Assembly: GCA_964059195.1 (NCBI GenBank)
Contig: CAXKWD010000014.1
Coordinates: 1,488,001-1,552,000, forward strand
Direction of reading: 5' to 3'
Source: Ectobius pallidus
Lineage: Eukaryota; Arthropoda; Insecta; Blattodea; Ectobiidae
Length of the DNA stretch: 64,000 nucleotides
Positions 40,801-54,500 of this stretch are shown here, piece after piece. The notes under the pieces were generated by a model. It was not told where the DNA came from. It saw only the letters and a list, made by a program, of their open reading frames with translations, and did no database searches. The number at the start of each line of letters is the position of its first letter. The stretch's first letter is position 1. Both the position numbers and the translations under genes were made by a program.

Positions 40801-42353
40801 ATAGTTTTTAATCCTTCAATGATCAATAGATACAATGAAAATATCGGTGATATGCTAATGTCAAAACATGGGTTGTAAATTTTACTTTAATAGAAAGAAT
40901 ACTGTTGCCTAGCAATGAGTTTTAAAACACGAAAGTGTTGCCTAGCAATGCCATTTTAAACCAGAAACTGTTGCCTAGCAATGTCATCAAAAAGAACTGT
41001 TGCTTAGCAATGTCATTTTTGAACACAATATTGCTACCTATTAAAAGCTTTTAAAAAAAGATACTGTTGCATAGCAATGTCAATTTCTGACACGAAACCT
41101 TTACCTTTCAATGCATTTTCCCAAGTAGAAACTTCTTCCTAGCAATGTAATTTTTAAAGACAATTTGGCTGCCTATCAACGTAATTTTTCTATCACGAAT
41201 GTTTTTCCTAGCCATGCCAGTCTAAACCGGAAACTGTAGCCTAGCAATGAAGTTTTAAAACACCTGACTGTTGCTTAGCAATGACATTTTGAACAACAAA
41301 CTGTAGCTTAGCAATGCCATCTCCAAATACGAAACTGTTGCCTAGCAATGTCATCTATAAGGAATAGTTTTTAATCCCTCAATGATCAATACATACAATG
41401 AAAATATCGGTGATATGCTAATGGCAAAACATTGGTTGTAAATTTTGCTTTAATAGAAAGAATACTGTTGCCTAGCAATGAGTTTTAAAACACGAAAGTG
41501 TTGCCTAGCAATGCCATTTTAAACCGCAAACTGTTGCCTAGCAATGTCATCAAAAAGAACTGTTGCTTAGTAATGTCATTTTTAAACACAATATTGCTAC
41601 ATATTATAAACTTTTAAAAATATACTGTTGTGTAGCAATGTTAATTTCAGACACCAAACTTTTACTTTTCAATGCATTTTTAAAAGTCTAAACGTTTTCC
41701 TAGCAATGTAATTTTTAAAGACAATTTGGCTGCTTAACAATGTAATTTTTCTATGACGAAAGTTTTGCCTAGCCATGCCAGTCTAAACCGGAAACTGTTG
41801 CCTAGCAATTAAGTTTTAAAACAACTGACTCTTGCTTAGCAATGACATTTTGAACAACAAACTGTAGCTTAGCAATGCCATCTCCAAATACGAAACTGTT
41901 GCCTAGCAATGTCATCTATAACGAATAGTTTTTAATCCTTCAATTATCAATAGATACAATGAAAATATCGGTGATATGCTAATGTCAAAACATGGGTTGT
42001 AAATTTTACTTTAATAGAAAGAATACTGTTGCCTAGCAATGAGTTTTAAAACACGAAAGTGTTGCCTAGCAATGCCATTTTAAACCAGAAACTGTTGCCT
42101 AGCAATGTCATCAAAAAGAACTGTTGCTTAGCAATGTCATTTTTGAACACAATATTGCTACCTATTAAAAGCTTTTAAAAAAAGATACTGTTGCGTAGCA
42201 ATGTCAATTTCTGACACGAAACCTTTACCTTTCAATGCATTTTCCCAAGTAGAAACTTCTTCCTAGCAACGTAATTTTTAAAGACAATTTGGCTACCTAA
42301 GAATGTAATTTTTCTATCACGAATGTTTTGCCTAGCCATGCCAGTCTAAACCG
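37858..42353 (+). repeat. Monomers 69-76, order B' D E C D E D E
   Basis: Landmarks at 38009, 38572, 39133, 39695, 40258, 40818, 41381, 41942. Monomer 69 is B' (GCTGCCTAG, GCCTGGCAATG), as at 9679 and 15865. Monomer 72 carries GAAATTATCGG, as at 11367 and 17553. D-E pairs follow in succession, so this is the section where a two-monomer DE period is clearest. Small local indels give 560-563 bp spacings, for example TTTCCCTAGCC in place of the usual TTTTGCCTAGCC near 40639. Confidence 0.8.
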
Positions 42354-45300
42354 GAAACTGTTGCCTAGCAATGAAGTTTTATAACACCTGACTGTTGCTT
42401 AGCAATGACATTTTGAATAAGAAACTGTAGCTTAGCAATGGCATCTCCAAATACGAAACTGTTGCCTAGCAATGTCTTCTATAAGGAATAGCCTTTAATC
42501 CCTCAATGATCAATACATACAATGAAAATATCGGTGATATGCTAATGGCATAACAGGGGTTGTAAGTTTTTCCTTAATAGAAAAGAATACTGTTGCCTAG
42601 CAATGAGTTTTAAAACACGAAAGTGTTGCCTAGCAATGCCATTTTAAACCGGAAACTGTTGCCTAGCAATGCCATCAAAAAGAACTGTTGTTTAGCAAAG
42701 TCATTTTTAAACACAATATTGCTACCTATTATAAACTTTTAAAAAATATACTGTTGCGTAGCAATGTCAATATCAGACACAAATCTTTTACCTTTCAATG
42801 CATTTTTCATGTCGAAACTTTTTCCTAGCAATGTAATTTTTAAAGACAATTTGGCTGCCTAACAATGTAATTTTTCTATCAGGAAAGGTTTGCCTAGCAA
42901 TCCCAGTCTAAACCGGAAACTGTTGCCTAGCAATTAAGTTTTAAAACAGCTGACTCTTGCTTAGCAATGACATTTTGAACATGAAACTGTAGCTTAGCAA
43001 TGCCGTCTCCAAATACGAAACTGTTGCGAGCAATGTCTTCTATAAGGAAAAGTTTTTGATCCTTCAATGATCAATACATACAATGAAAATATCGGTGATA
43101 TGCTAATGTCAAAACATGGGTTGTAAATTTTACTTTAATAGAAAGAATACTGTTGCCTAGCATTGAGTTTTAAAACACGAAAGTGTTGCCTAGCAATGCC
43201 ATTTTAAACCGGAAACTGTTGCCTAGCAATGCCATCAAAAAGAACTGTTGCTTAGCAATGTAATTTTAAACACAATATTGCTACCTATTATAAACTTTTA
43301 AATAATATACTGTTGCGTAGCAATGTCAATTTCTGACACGAAACCTTTCCCTTTCAATGCATTTTCCCAAGTAGAAACTTCTTCCTAGCAATGTAATTTT
43401 TAAAGACAATTTGGCTGCCTATCAACGTAATTTTTCTATCACGAATGTTTTTCCTAGCCATGCCAGTCTAAACCGGAAACTGTAGCCTAGCAATGAAGTT
43501 TTAAAACACCTGACTGTTGCTTAGCAATGACATTTTGAACAACAAACTGTAGCTTTGCAATGCCATCTCCAAATACGAAACTGTTGCCTAGCAATGTCAT
43601 CTATAAGGAATAGTTTTTAATCCTTCAATGATCAATACATACAATGAAAATATCGGTGATATGCTAATGTCAAAACATGGGTTGTAAATTTTACTTTAAT
43701 AGAAAGAATACTGTTGCCTAGCAATTAGTTTTAAAACACGAAATTGTTGCCTAGCAATGCCATTTTAAACCGGAAACTGTTGCCTAGCAATGTCCTCAAA
43801 AAGAACTGTTGCTTAGCAATGGCATTTTTAAACACAATATTGCTACCTATTAAAAGCTTTTAAAAAAAGATACTGTTGCGTAGCAATGTCAATTTCTGAC
43901 ACGAAACCTTTACCTTTCAATGCATTTTTCAAATTCGAAACTTCTTCCTAGCAATGTAATTTTTAAAGACAATTTGGCTACCTAAGAATGTAATTTTTCT
44001 ATCACGAATGTTTTGCCTAGCCATGCCAGTCTAAACCGGAAACTGTTGCCTAGCAATGAAGTTTTATAACACCTGACTGTTGCTTAGCAATGACATTTTG
44101 AATAAGAAACTGTAGCTCCAAATGCATCTCCAAATACGAAACTGTTGCCTAGCAATGTCTTCTATAAGGAATAGCCTTTAATCCCTCAATGATCAATACA
44201 TACAATGAAAATATCGGTGATATGCTAATGGCATAACAGGGGTTGTTAGTTTTTCCTTAATAGAAAAGAATACTGTTGCCTAGCAATGAGTTTTAAAACA
44301 CGAAAGTGTTGCCTAGCAATGCCATTTTAAACCGGAAACTGTTGCCTAGCAATGCCATCAAAAAGAACTGTTGTTTAGCAAAGTCATTTTTAAACACAAT
44401 ATTGCTACCTATTATAAACTTTTAAAAAATATACCGTTGCGTAGCAATGTCAATATCAGACACAAATCTTTTACCTTTCAATGCATTTTTCATGTCGAAA
44501 CTTTTTCCTAGCAATGTAATTTTTAAAGACAATTTGGCTGCCTAACAATGTAATTTTTCTATCAGGAAAGGTTTGCCTAGCAATCCCAGTCTAAACCGGA
44601 AACTGTTGCCTAGCAATTAAGTTTTAAAACAGCTGACTATTGCTTAGCAATGACATTTTGAACATGAAACTGTAGCTTAGCAATGCCATCTCCAAATACG
44701 AAACTGTTGCCAGCAATGTCTTCTATAAGGAAAAGTTTTTGATCCTTCAATGATCAATACATACAATGAAAATATCGGTGATATGCTAATGTCAAAACAT
44801 GGGTTGTAAATTTTACTTTAATAGAAAGAATACTGTTGCCTAGCATTGAGTTTTAAAACACGAAAGTGTTGCCTAGCAATGCCATTTTAAACCGGAAACT
44901 GTTGCCTAGCAATGCCATCAAAAAGAACTGTTTCTTAGCAATGTAATTTTAAACACAATATTGCTACCTATTATAAACTTTTAAATAATATACTGTTGCG
45001 TAGCAATGTCAATTTCAGACACGAAACTTTACCTTTCAATGCATTTATGAAAGTCGAAACTTTTTCCTAGCAATGTAATTTTTAAATACAATTTGACTGC
45101 CTAACAATGTAATTTTTCTATCACGAAAGATTTCCCTAGCCACGCCAGTCTAAAAAGAAACTGTAGCCTAGCAATGAAGTTTTATAACACCTGACTGTTG
45201 CTTAGCAATGACATTTTGAACAAGAAACTGTAGCTTAGCAATGCCATCTCCAAATACGAAACTGTTGCCTAGCAATGTCATCTATAAGGAATAGTTTTTA

Positions 45301-48300
45301 ATCCCTCAATGATCAATACATACAATGAAAATATCGGTGATATGCTAATGGCAATACATTGGTTGTAAATGTTGCTTTAATAGAAAGAATACTGTTGCCT
45401 AGCAATGAGTTTTAAAACACGAAAGTGTTGCCTAGCAATGCCATTTTAAACCGCAAACTGTTGCCTAGCAATGTCATCAAAAAGAACTGTTGCTTAGTAA
45501 TGTCATTTTTAAACACAATATTGCTACATATTATAAACTTTTAAAAATATACTGTTGTGTAGCAATGTTAATTTCAGACACCAAACTTTTACTTTTCAAT
45601 GCATTTTTAAAAGTCTAAACGTTTTCCTAGCAATGTAATTTTTAAAGACAATTTGGCTGCTTAACAATGTAATTTTTCTATGACGAAAGTTTTGCCTAGC
45701 CATGCCGGTCTAAACCGGAAACTGTTGCCTAGCAATTAAGTTATAAAACAACTGACTCTTGCTTAGCAATGACATTTTGAACAAGAAACTGTAGCTTAGC
45801 AATGCCATCTCCAAATACGAAACTGTTGCCTAGCAATGTCATCTATAACGAATAGTTTTTAATCCTTCAATTATCAATAGATACAATGAAAATATCGGTG
45901 ATATGCTAATGTCAAAACATGGGTTGTAAATTTTACTTTAATAGAAAGAATACTGTTGCCTAGCAATGAGTTTTAAAACACGAAAGTGTTGCCTAGCAAT
46001 GCCATTTTAAACCAGAAACTGTTGCCTAGCAATGTCATCAAAAAGAACTGTTGCTTAGCAATGTCATTTTTGAACACAATATTGCTACCTATTAAAAGCT
46101 TTTAAAAAAAGATACTGTTGCGTAGCAATGTCAATTTCTGATTCGAAACCTTTACCTTTCAATGCATTTTCCCAAGTAGAAACTTCTTCCTAGCAACGTA
46201 ATTTTTAAAGACAATTTGGCTACCTAAGAATGTAATTTTTCTATCACGAATGTTTTGCCTAGCCATGCCAGTCTAAACCGGAAACGGTTGCCTAGCAATG
46301 AAGTTTTATAACACCTGACTGTTGCTTAGCAATGACATTTTGAATAAGAAACTGTAGCTTAGCAATGGCATCTCCAAATACGAAACTGTTGCCTAGCAAT
46401 GTCTTCTATAAGGAATAGCCTTTAATCCCTCAATGATCAATACATACAATGAAAATATCGGTGATATGCTAATGGCATAACAGGGGTTGTAAGTTTTTCC
46501 TTAATAGAAAAGAATACTGTTGCCTAGCAATGAGTTTTAAAACACGAAAGTGTTGCCTAGCAATGCCATTTTAAACCGGAAACTGTTGCCTAGCAATGCC
46601 ATCAAAAAGAACTGTTGTTTAGCAAAGTCATTTTTAAACACAATATTGCTACCTATTATAAACTTTTAAAAAATATACTGTTGCGTAGCAATGTCAATAT
46701 CAGACACAAATCTTTTACCTTTCAATGCATTTTTCATGTCGAAACTTTTTCCTAGCAATGTAATTTTTAAAGACAATTTGGCTGCCTAACAATGTAATTT
46801 TTCTATCAGGAAAGGTTTGCCTAGCAATCCCAGTCTAAACCGGAAACTGTTGCCTAGCAATTAAGTTTTAAAACAGCTGACTCTTGCTTAGCAATGACAT
46901 TTTGAACATGAAACTGTAGCTTAGCAATGCCATCTCCAAATACGAAACTGTTGCCAGCAATGTCTTCTATAAGGAAAAGTTATTGATCCTTCAATGATCA
47001 ATACATACAATGAAAATATCGGTGATATGCTAATGTCAAAACATGGGTTGTAAATTTTACTTTAATAGAAAGAATACTGTTGCCTAGCATTGAGTTTTAA
47101 AACACGAAAGTGTTGCCTAGCAATGCCATTTTAAACCGGAAACTGTTGCCTAGCAATGCCATAAAAAAGAACTGTTGCTTAGCAATGTAATTTTAAACAC
47201 AATATTGCTACCTATTATAAACTTTTAAATAATATACTGTTGCGTAGCAATGTCAATTTCTGACACGAAACCTTTACCTTTCAATGCATTTTCCCAAGTA
47301 GAAACTTCTTCCTAGCAATGTAATTTTTAAAGACAATTTGGCTGCCTATCAACGTAATTTTTCTATCACGAATGTTTTTCCTAGCCATGCCAGTCTAAAC
47401 CGGAAACTGTAGCCTAGCAATGAAGTTTTAAAACACCTGACTGTTGCTTAGCAATGACATTTTGAACAACAAACTGTAGCTTAGCAATGCCATCTCCAAA
47501 TACGAAACTGTTGCCTAGCAATGTCATCTATAAGGAATAGTTTTTAATCCTTCAATGATCAATACATACAATGAAAATATCGGTGATATGCTAATGTCAA
47601 AACATGGGTTGTAAATTTTACTTTAATAGAAAGAATACTGTTGCCTAGCATTGAGTTTTAAAACACGAAAGTGTTGCCAAGCAATGCCATTTTAAACCGG
47701 AAACTGTTGCCTAGCAATGCCATCAAAAAGAACTGTTGCTTAGCAATGTAATTTTAAACACAATATTGCTACCTATTATAAACTTTTAAATAATATACTG
47801 TTGCGTAGCAATGTCAATTTCAGACACGAAACTTTACCTTTCAATGAATTTTTGAAAGTCGAAACTTTTTCCTAGCAATGTAATTTTTAAATACAATTTG
47901 ACTGCCTAACAATGTAATTTTTCTATCACGAAAGTTTTCCCTAGCCATGCCAGTCTAAAAGGAAACTGTTGCCTAGCAATGAAGTTTTATAACACCTGAC
48001 TGTTGCTTAGCAATGACATTTTGAATAAGAAACTGTAGCTTAGCAATGGCATCTCCAAATACGAAAGTGTTGCCTAGCAATGTCTTCTATAAGGAATAGC
48101 CTTTAATCCCTCAATGATCAATACATACAATGAAAATATCGGTGATATGCTAATGGCATAACAGGGGTTGTAAGTTTTTCCTTAATAGAAAAGAATACTG
48201 TTGCCTAGCAATGAGTTTTAAAACACGAAAGTGTTGCCTAGCAATGCCATTTTAAACCGGAAACTGTTGCCTAGCAATGCCATCAAAAAGAACTGTTGTT

Positions 48301-48523
48301 TATCAAAGTCATTTTTAAACACAATATTGCTACATATTATAAACTTTTAAAAAATATACTGTTGCGTAGCAATGTCAATATCAGACACAAATCTTTTACC
48401 TTTCAATGCATTTTTCATGTCGAAACTTTTTCCTAGCAATGTAATTTTTAAAGACAATTTGGCTGCCTAACAATGTAATTTTTCTATCAGGAAAGGTGTG
48501 CCTAGCAATCCCAGTCTAAACCG
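42354..48523 (+). repeat. Monomers 77-87, second copy of the window start (offset ~42,370)
   Basis: Landmarks at 42505, 43066, 43627, 44188, 44749, 45308, 45869, 46432, 46993, 47554, 48113; types A B C A B D E A B C/B A. Against 131-5183 the offset is 42,374, falling to 42,372 and then 42,370-42,371 after small indels. The order ABC ABDE AB is the same, and ATACCGTTGCG (44431) is shared with 2062 and 21734. Monomer 86 has a C head (GAACAACAAAC) and a B tail (GCATTGAG, GCCAAGCAATG), switching between about 47560 and 47650. Monomer 80 contains a local sequence patch, listed separately. Confidence 0.84.
44111..44135 (+). other. Local template-switch patch in s3 of monomer 80
   Basis: Normal copies read TGTAGCTTAGCAATGGCATC before TCCAAATACG. 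Here the text is TGTAGCTCCAAATGCATC, so CTCCAAAT (44116-44123) duplicates the CTCCAAAT 12 bases downstream (44128-44135) and the subrepeat core is erased. The change is 2 bp shorter overall and accounts for the 561-bp spacing of a C-to-A step that is normally 563. It is seen only here. Confidence 0.75.
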
Positions 48524-51500
48524 GAAACTTTTGCCTAGCAATTAAGTTTTAAAACAGCTGACTCTTGCTTAGCAATGACATTTTGAACATGAAACTGTAG
48601 CTTAGCAATGCCATCTCCAAATACGAAACTTTTGCCTAGCAATGTCTTCTATAAGGAAAAGTTTTTGATCCTTCAATGATCAATACATACAATGAAAATA
48701 TCGGTGATATGCTAATGTCAAAACATGGGTTGTAAATTTTACTTTAATAGAAAGAATACTGTTGCCTAGCATTGAGTTTTAAAACACGAAAGTGTTGCCT
48801 AGCAATGCCATTTTAAACCGGAAACTGTTGCCTAGCAATGCCATCAAAAAGAACTGTTGCTTACCAATGTAATTTTAAACACAATATTGCTACCTATTAT
48901 AAACTTTTAAATAATATACTGTTGCGTAGCAATGTCAATTTCTGACACGAAACTTTACCTTTCAATGCATTTTTGAAAGTCGAAACTTTTTCCTAGCAAT
49001 GTAATTTTTAAATACAATTTGACTGCCTAACAATGTAATTTTTCTATCACGAAAGTTTTCCCTAGCCATGCCAGTCTAAAAGGAAATTGTAGCCTAGCAA
49101 TGAAGTTTTAAAACACCTGACTGTTGCTTAGCAATGACATTTTGAACAAGAAACTGTAGCTTAGCAATGACATCTCCAAATACGAAACTGATGCCTAGCA
49201 ATGTCATCTATAAGGAATAGTTTTTTATCCTTCAATGATCAATAGATACAATGAAAATATCGGTGATATGGTAATGTCAAACCATGGGTTGTAAATTTTA
49301 CTTTAATAGAAAGAATACTGTTGCCTAGCAATGAGTTTTAAAACACGAAAGTGTTGCCGAGCAATGCCATTTTAAACCGCAAACTGTTGCCTAGCAATGT
49401 CCTCAAAAAGAACTGTTGCTTTGCAATGGCATTTTTAAACACAATATTGCTACCTATTAAAAGCTTTTAAAAAAAGATACTGTTGCGTAGCAATGTCAAT
49501 TTCTGACACGAAACCTTTACCTTTCAATGCATTTTTCAAATTCGAAACTTCTTCCTAGCAATGTAATTTTTAAAGACAATTTGGCTACCTAAGAGTGTAA
49601 TTTTTCTATCACGAATGTTTTGCCTAGCCATGCCAGTCTAAACCGGAAACTGTTGCCTAGCAATGAAGTTTTATAACACCTGACTGTTGCTTAGCAATGA
49701 CATTTTGAATAAGAAACTGTAGCTTAGCAATGGCATCTCAAAATACGAAACTGTTGCCTAGCAATGTCTTCTATAAGGAATAGCCTTTAATCCCTCAATG
49801 ATCAATACATACAATGAAAATATCGGTGATATGCTAATGGCATAACAGGGGTTGTAAGTTTTTCCTTAATAGAAAAGAATACTATTGCCTAGCAATGAGT
49901 TTTAAAACACGAAAGTGTTGCCTAGCAATGCCATTTTAAACCGGAAACTGTTGCCTAGCAATGCCATCAAAAAGAACTGTTGTTTAGCAAAGTCATTTTT
50001 AAACACAATATTGCTACCTATTATAAACTTTTAAAAAATATACTGTTGCGTAGCAATGTCAATATCAGACACAAATCTTTTACCTTTCAATGCATTTTTC
50101 ATGTCGAAACTTTTTCCTAGCAATGTAATTTTTAAAGACAATTTGGCTGCCTAACAATGTAATTTTTCTATCAGGAAAGGTTTGCCTAGCAATCCCAGTC
50201 TAAACCGGAAACTTTTGCCTAGCAATTAAGTTTTAAAACAGCTGACTCTTGCTTAGCAATGACATTTTGAACATGAAACTGTAGCTTAGCAATGACATCT
50301 CCAAATACGAAACTTTTGCCTAGCAATGTCTTCTATAAGGAAAAGTTTCTGATCCTTCAATGATCAATACATACAATGAAAATATCGGTGATATGCTAAT
50401 GTCAAAACATGGGTTGTAAATTTTACTTTAATAGAAAGAATACTGTTGCCTAGCATTGAGTTTTAAAACACGAAAGTGTTGCCTAGCAATGCCATTTTAA
50501 ACCGGAAAGTGTTGCCTAGCAATTCCATCAAAAAGAACTGTTGCTTAGCAATGTAATTTTAAACACAATATTGCTACCTATTATAAACTTTTAAATAATA
50601 TACTGTTGCGTAGCAATGTCAATTTCAGACACGAAACTTTACCTTTCAATGCATTTTTGAAAGTCGAAACTTTTTCCTAGCAATGTAATTTTTAAATACA
50701 ATTTGACTGCCTAACAATGTAATTTTTCTATCACGAAAATTTTCCCTAGCCATGCCAGTCTAAAAGGAAACTGTAGCCTAGCAATGAAGTTTTAAAACAC
50801 CTGACTGTTGCTTAGCAATGACATTTTGAACAAGAAACTGTAGCTTAGCAATGCCATCTCCAAATACGAAACTGTTGCCTAGCAATGTCATCTATAAGGA
50901 ATAGTTTTTAATCCCTCAATGATCAGAACATACAATGAAAATATCGGTGATATGCTAATGGCAAAACATTGGTTGTAAATTTTGCTTTAATAGAAAGAAT
51001 ACTGTTGCCTAGCAATGAGTTTTAAAACACGAAAGTGTTGCCTAGCAATGCCATTTTAAACCGCAAACTGTTGCCTAGCAATGTCATCAAAAAGAACTGT
51101 TGCTTAGTAATGTCATATTTAAACACAATATTGCTACATATTATAAACTTTTAAAAATATACTGTTGTGTAGCAATGTTAATTTCAGACACCAAACTTTT
51201 ACTTTTCAATGCATTTTTAAAAGTCTAAACGTTTTCCTAGCAATGTAATTTTTAAAGACAATTTGGCTGCTTAACAATGTAATTTTTCTATGACGAAAGT
51301 TTTGCCTAGCCATGCCAGTCTAAACCGGAAACTGTTGCCTAGCAATTAAGTTTTAAAACAACTGACTCTTGCTTAGCAATGACATTTTGAACAATAAACT
51401 GTAGCTTAGCAATGCCATCTCCAAATACGAAACTGTTGCCTAGCAATGTCATCTATAACGAATAGTTTTTAATCCTTCAATTATCAATAGATACAATGAA

Positions 51501-54500
51501 AATATCGGTGATATGCTAATGTCAAAACAAGGGTTGTAAATTTTACTTTAATAGAAAGAATACTGTTGCCTAGCAATGAGTTTTAAAACACGAAAGTGTT
51601 GCCTAGCAATGCCATTTTAAACCAGAAACTGTTGCCTAGCAATGTCATCAAAAAGAACTGTTGCTTAGCAATGTCATTTTTGAACACAATATTGCTACCT
51701 ATTAAAAGCTTTTAAAAAAAGATACTGTTGCGTAGCAATGTCAATTTCTGACACGAAACCTTTACCTTTCAATGCATTTTCCCAAGTAGAAACTTCTTCC
51801 TAGCAACGTAATTTTTAAAGACAATTTGGCTACCTAAGAATGTAATTTTTCTATCACGAATGTTTTGCCTAGCCATGCCAGTCTAACCCGGAAACTGTTG
51901 CCTAGCAATGAAGTTTTATAACACCTGACTGTTGCTTAGAAATGACATTTTGAATAAGAAACTGTAGCTTAGCAATGGCATCTCCAAATACGAAACTGTT
52001 GCCTAGCAATGTCTTCTATAAGGAATAGCCTTTAATCCCTCAATGATCAATACATACAATGAAAATATCGGTGATATGCTAATGGCATAACAGGGGTTGT
52101 AAGTTTGTCCTTAATAGAAAAGAATACTGTTGCCTAGCAATGAGTTTTAAAACACGAAAGTGTTGCCTAGCAATGCCATTTTAAACCGGAAACTGTTGCC
52201 TAGCAATGCCATCAAAAAGAACTGTTGTTTAGCAAAGTCATTTTTAAACACAATATTGCTACCTATTATAAACTTTTAAAAAATATACTGTTGCGTAGCA
52301 ATGTCAATATCAGACACAAATCTTTTACCTTTCAATGCATTTTTCATGTCGAAACTTTTTCCTAGCAATGTAATTTTTAAAGACAATTTGGCTGCCTAAC
52401 AATGTAATTTTTCTATCAGGAAAGGTTTGCCTAGCAATCCCAGTCTAAACCGGAAACTGTTGCCTAGCAATTAAGTTTTAAAACAGCTGACTCTTGCTTA
52501 GCAATGACATTTTGAACATGAAACTGTAGCTTAGCAATGCCATCTCTAAATACGAAACTGTTGCCAGCAATGTCTTCTATAAGGAAAAGTTTTTGATCCT
52601 TCAATGATCTATACATACAATGAAAATATCGGTGATATGCTAATGTCAAAACATGGGTTGTAAATTTTACTTTAATAGAAAGAATACTGTTGCCTAGCAT
52701 TGAGTTTTAAAACACGAAAGTGTTGCCTAGCAATGCCATTTTAAACCGGAAACTGTTGCCTAGCAATGCCATCAAAAAGAACTGTTGCTTAGCAATGTAA
52801 TTTTAAACACAATATAGCTACCTATTATAAACTTTTAAATAATATACTGTTGCGTAGCAATGTCAATATCAGACACAAATCTTTTACCTTTCAATGCATT
52901 TTTCATGTCGAAACTTTTTCCTAGCAATGTAATTTTTAAAGACAATTTGGCTGCCTAACAATGTAATTTTTCTATCAGGAAAGGTGTGCCTAGCAATCCC
53001 AGTCTAAACCGGAAACTTTTGCCTAGCAATTAAGTTTTAAAACAGCTGACTCTTGCTTAGCAATGACATTTTGAACATGAAACTGTAGCTTAGCAATGCC
53101 ATCTCCAAATACGAAACTTTTGCCTAGCAATGTCTTCTATAAGGAAAAGTTTTTGATCCTTCAATGATCAATACATACAATGAAAATATCGGTGATATGC
53201 TAATGTCAAAACATGGGTTGCAAATTTTACTTTAATAGAAAGAATACTGTTGCCTAGCATTGAGTTTTAAAACACGAAAGTGTTGCCTAGCAATGCCATT
53301 TTAAACCGGAAACTGTTGCCTAGCAATGCCATCAAAAAGAACTGTTGCTTAGCAATGTAATTTTAAACACAATATTGCTACCTATTATAAACTTTTAAAT
53401 AATATACTGTTGCGTAGCAATGTCAATTTCAGACACGAAACTTTACCTTTCAATGCATTTTTGAAAGTCGAAACTTTTTCCTAGCAATGTAATTTTTAAA
53501 TACAATTTGACTGCCTAACAATGTAATTTTTCTATCACGAAAGTTTTCCCTAGCCATGCCAGTCTAAAAGGAAATTGTAGCCTAGCAATGAAGTTTTAAA
53601 ACACCTGACTGTTGCTTAGCAATGACATTTTGAACAAGAAACTGTAGCTTAGCAATGACATCTCCAAATACGAAACTGTTGCCTAGCAATTTCATCTATA
53701 AGGAATAGTTTTTTATCCTTCAATGATCAATAGATACAATGAAAATATCGGTGATATGGTAATGTCAAACCATGGGTTGTAAATTTTACTTTAATAGAAA
53801 GAATACTGTTGCCTAGCAATGAGTTTTAAAACACGAAAGTGTTGCCGAGCAATGCCATTTTAAACCGCAAACTGTTGCCTAGCAATGTCCTCAAAAAGAA
53901 CTGTTGCTTTGCAATGGCATTTTTAAACACAATATTGCTACCTATTAAAAGCTTTTAAAAAAAGATACTGTTGCGTAGCAATGTCAATTTCTGACACGAA
54001 ACCTTTACCTTTCAATGCATTTTTCAAATTCGAAACTTCTTCCTAGCAATGTAATTTTTAAAGACAATTTGGCTACCTAAGAGTGTAATTTTTCTATCAC
54101 GAATGTTTTGCCTAGCCATGCCAGTCTAAACCGGAAACTGTTGCCTAGCAATGAAGTTTTATAACACCTGACTGTTGCTTAGCAATGACATTTTGAATAA
54201 GAAACTGTAGCTTAGCAATGGCATCTCAAAATACGAAACTGTTGCCTAGCAATGTCTTCTATAAGGAATAGCCTTTAATCCCTCAATGATCAATACATAC
54301 AATGAAAATATCGGTGATATGCTAATGGCATAACAGGGGTTGTAAGTTTTTCCTTAATAGAAAAGAATACTATTGCCTAGCAATGAGTTTTAAAACACGA
54401 AAGTGTTGCCTAGCAATGCCATTTTAAACCGGAAACTGTTGCCTAGCAATGCCATCAAAAAGAACTGTTGTTTAGCAAAGTCATTTTTAAACACAATATT

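Noticed and set aside
52464..52700. 78-codon minus-strand ORF
   Set aside because: It exists because one base change (GATCTATAC for GATCAATAC near 52609) removes a TGA stop present in this frame in most other monomers. The peptide is a translation of satellite subrepeats, with no domain, no ribosome-binding or splice context and no conservation between monomers.
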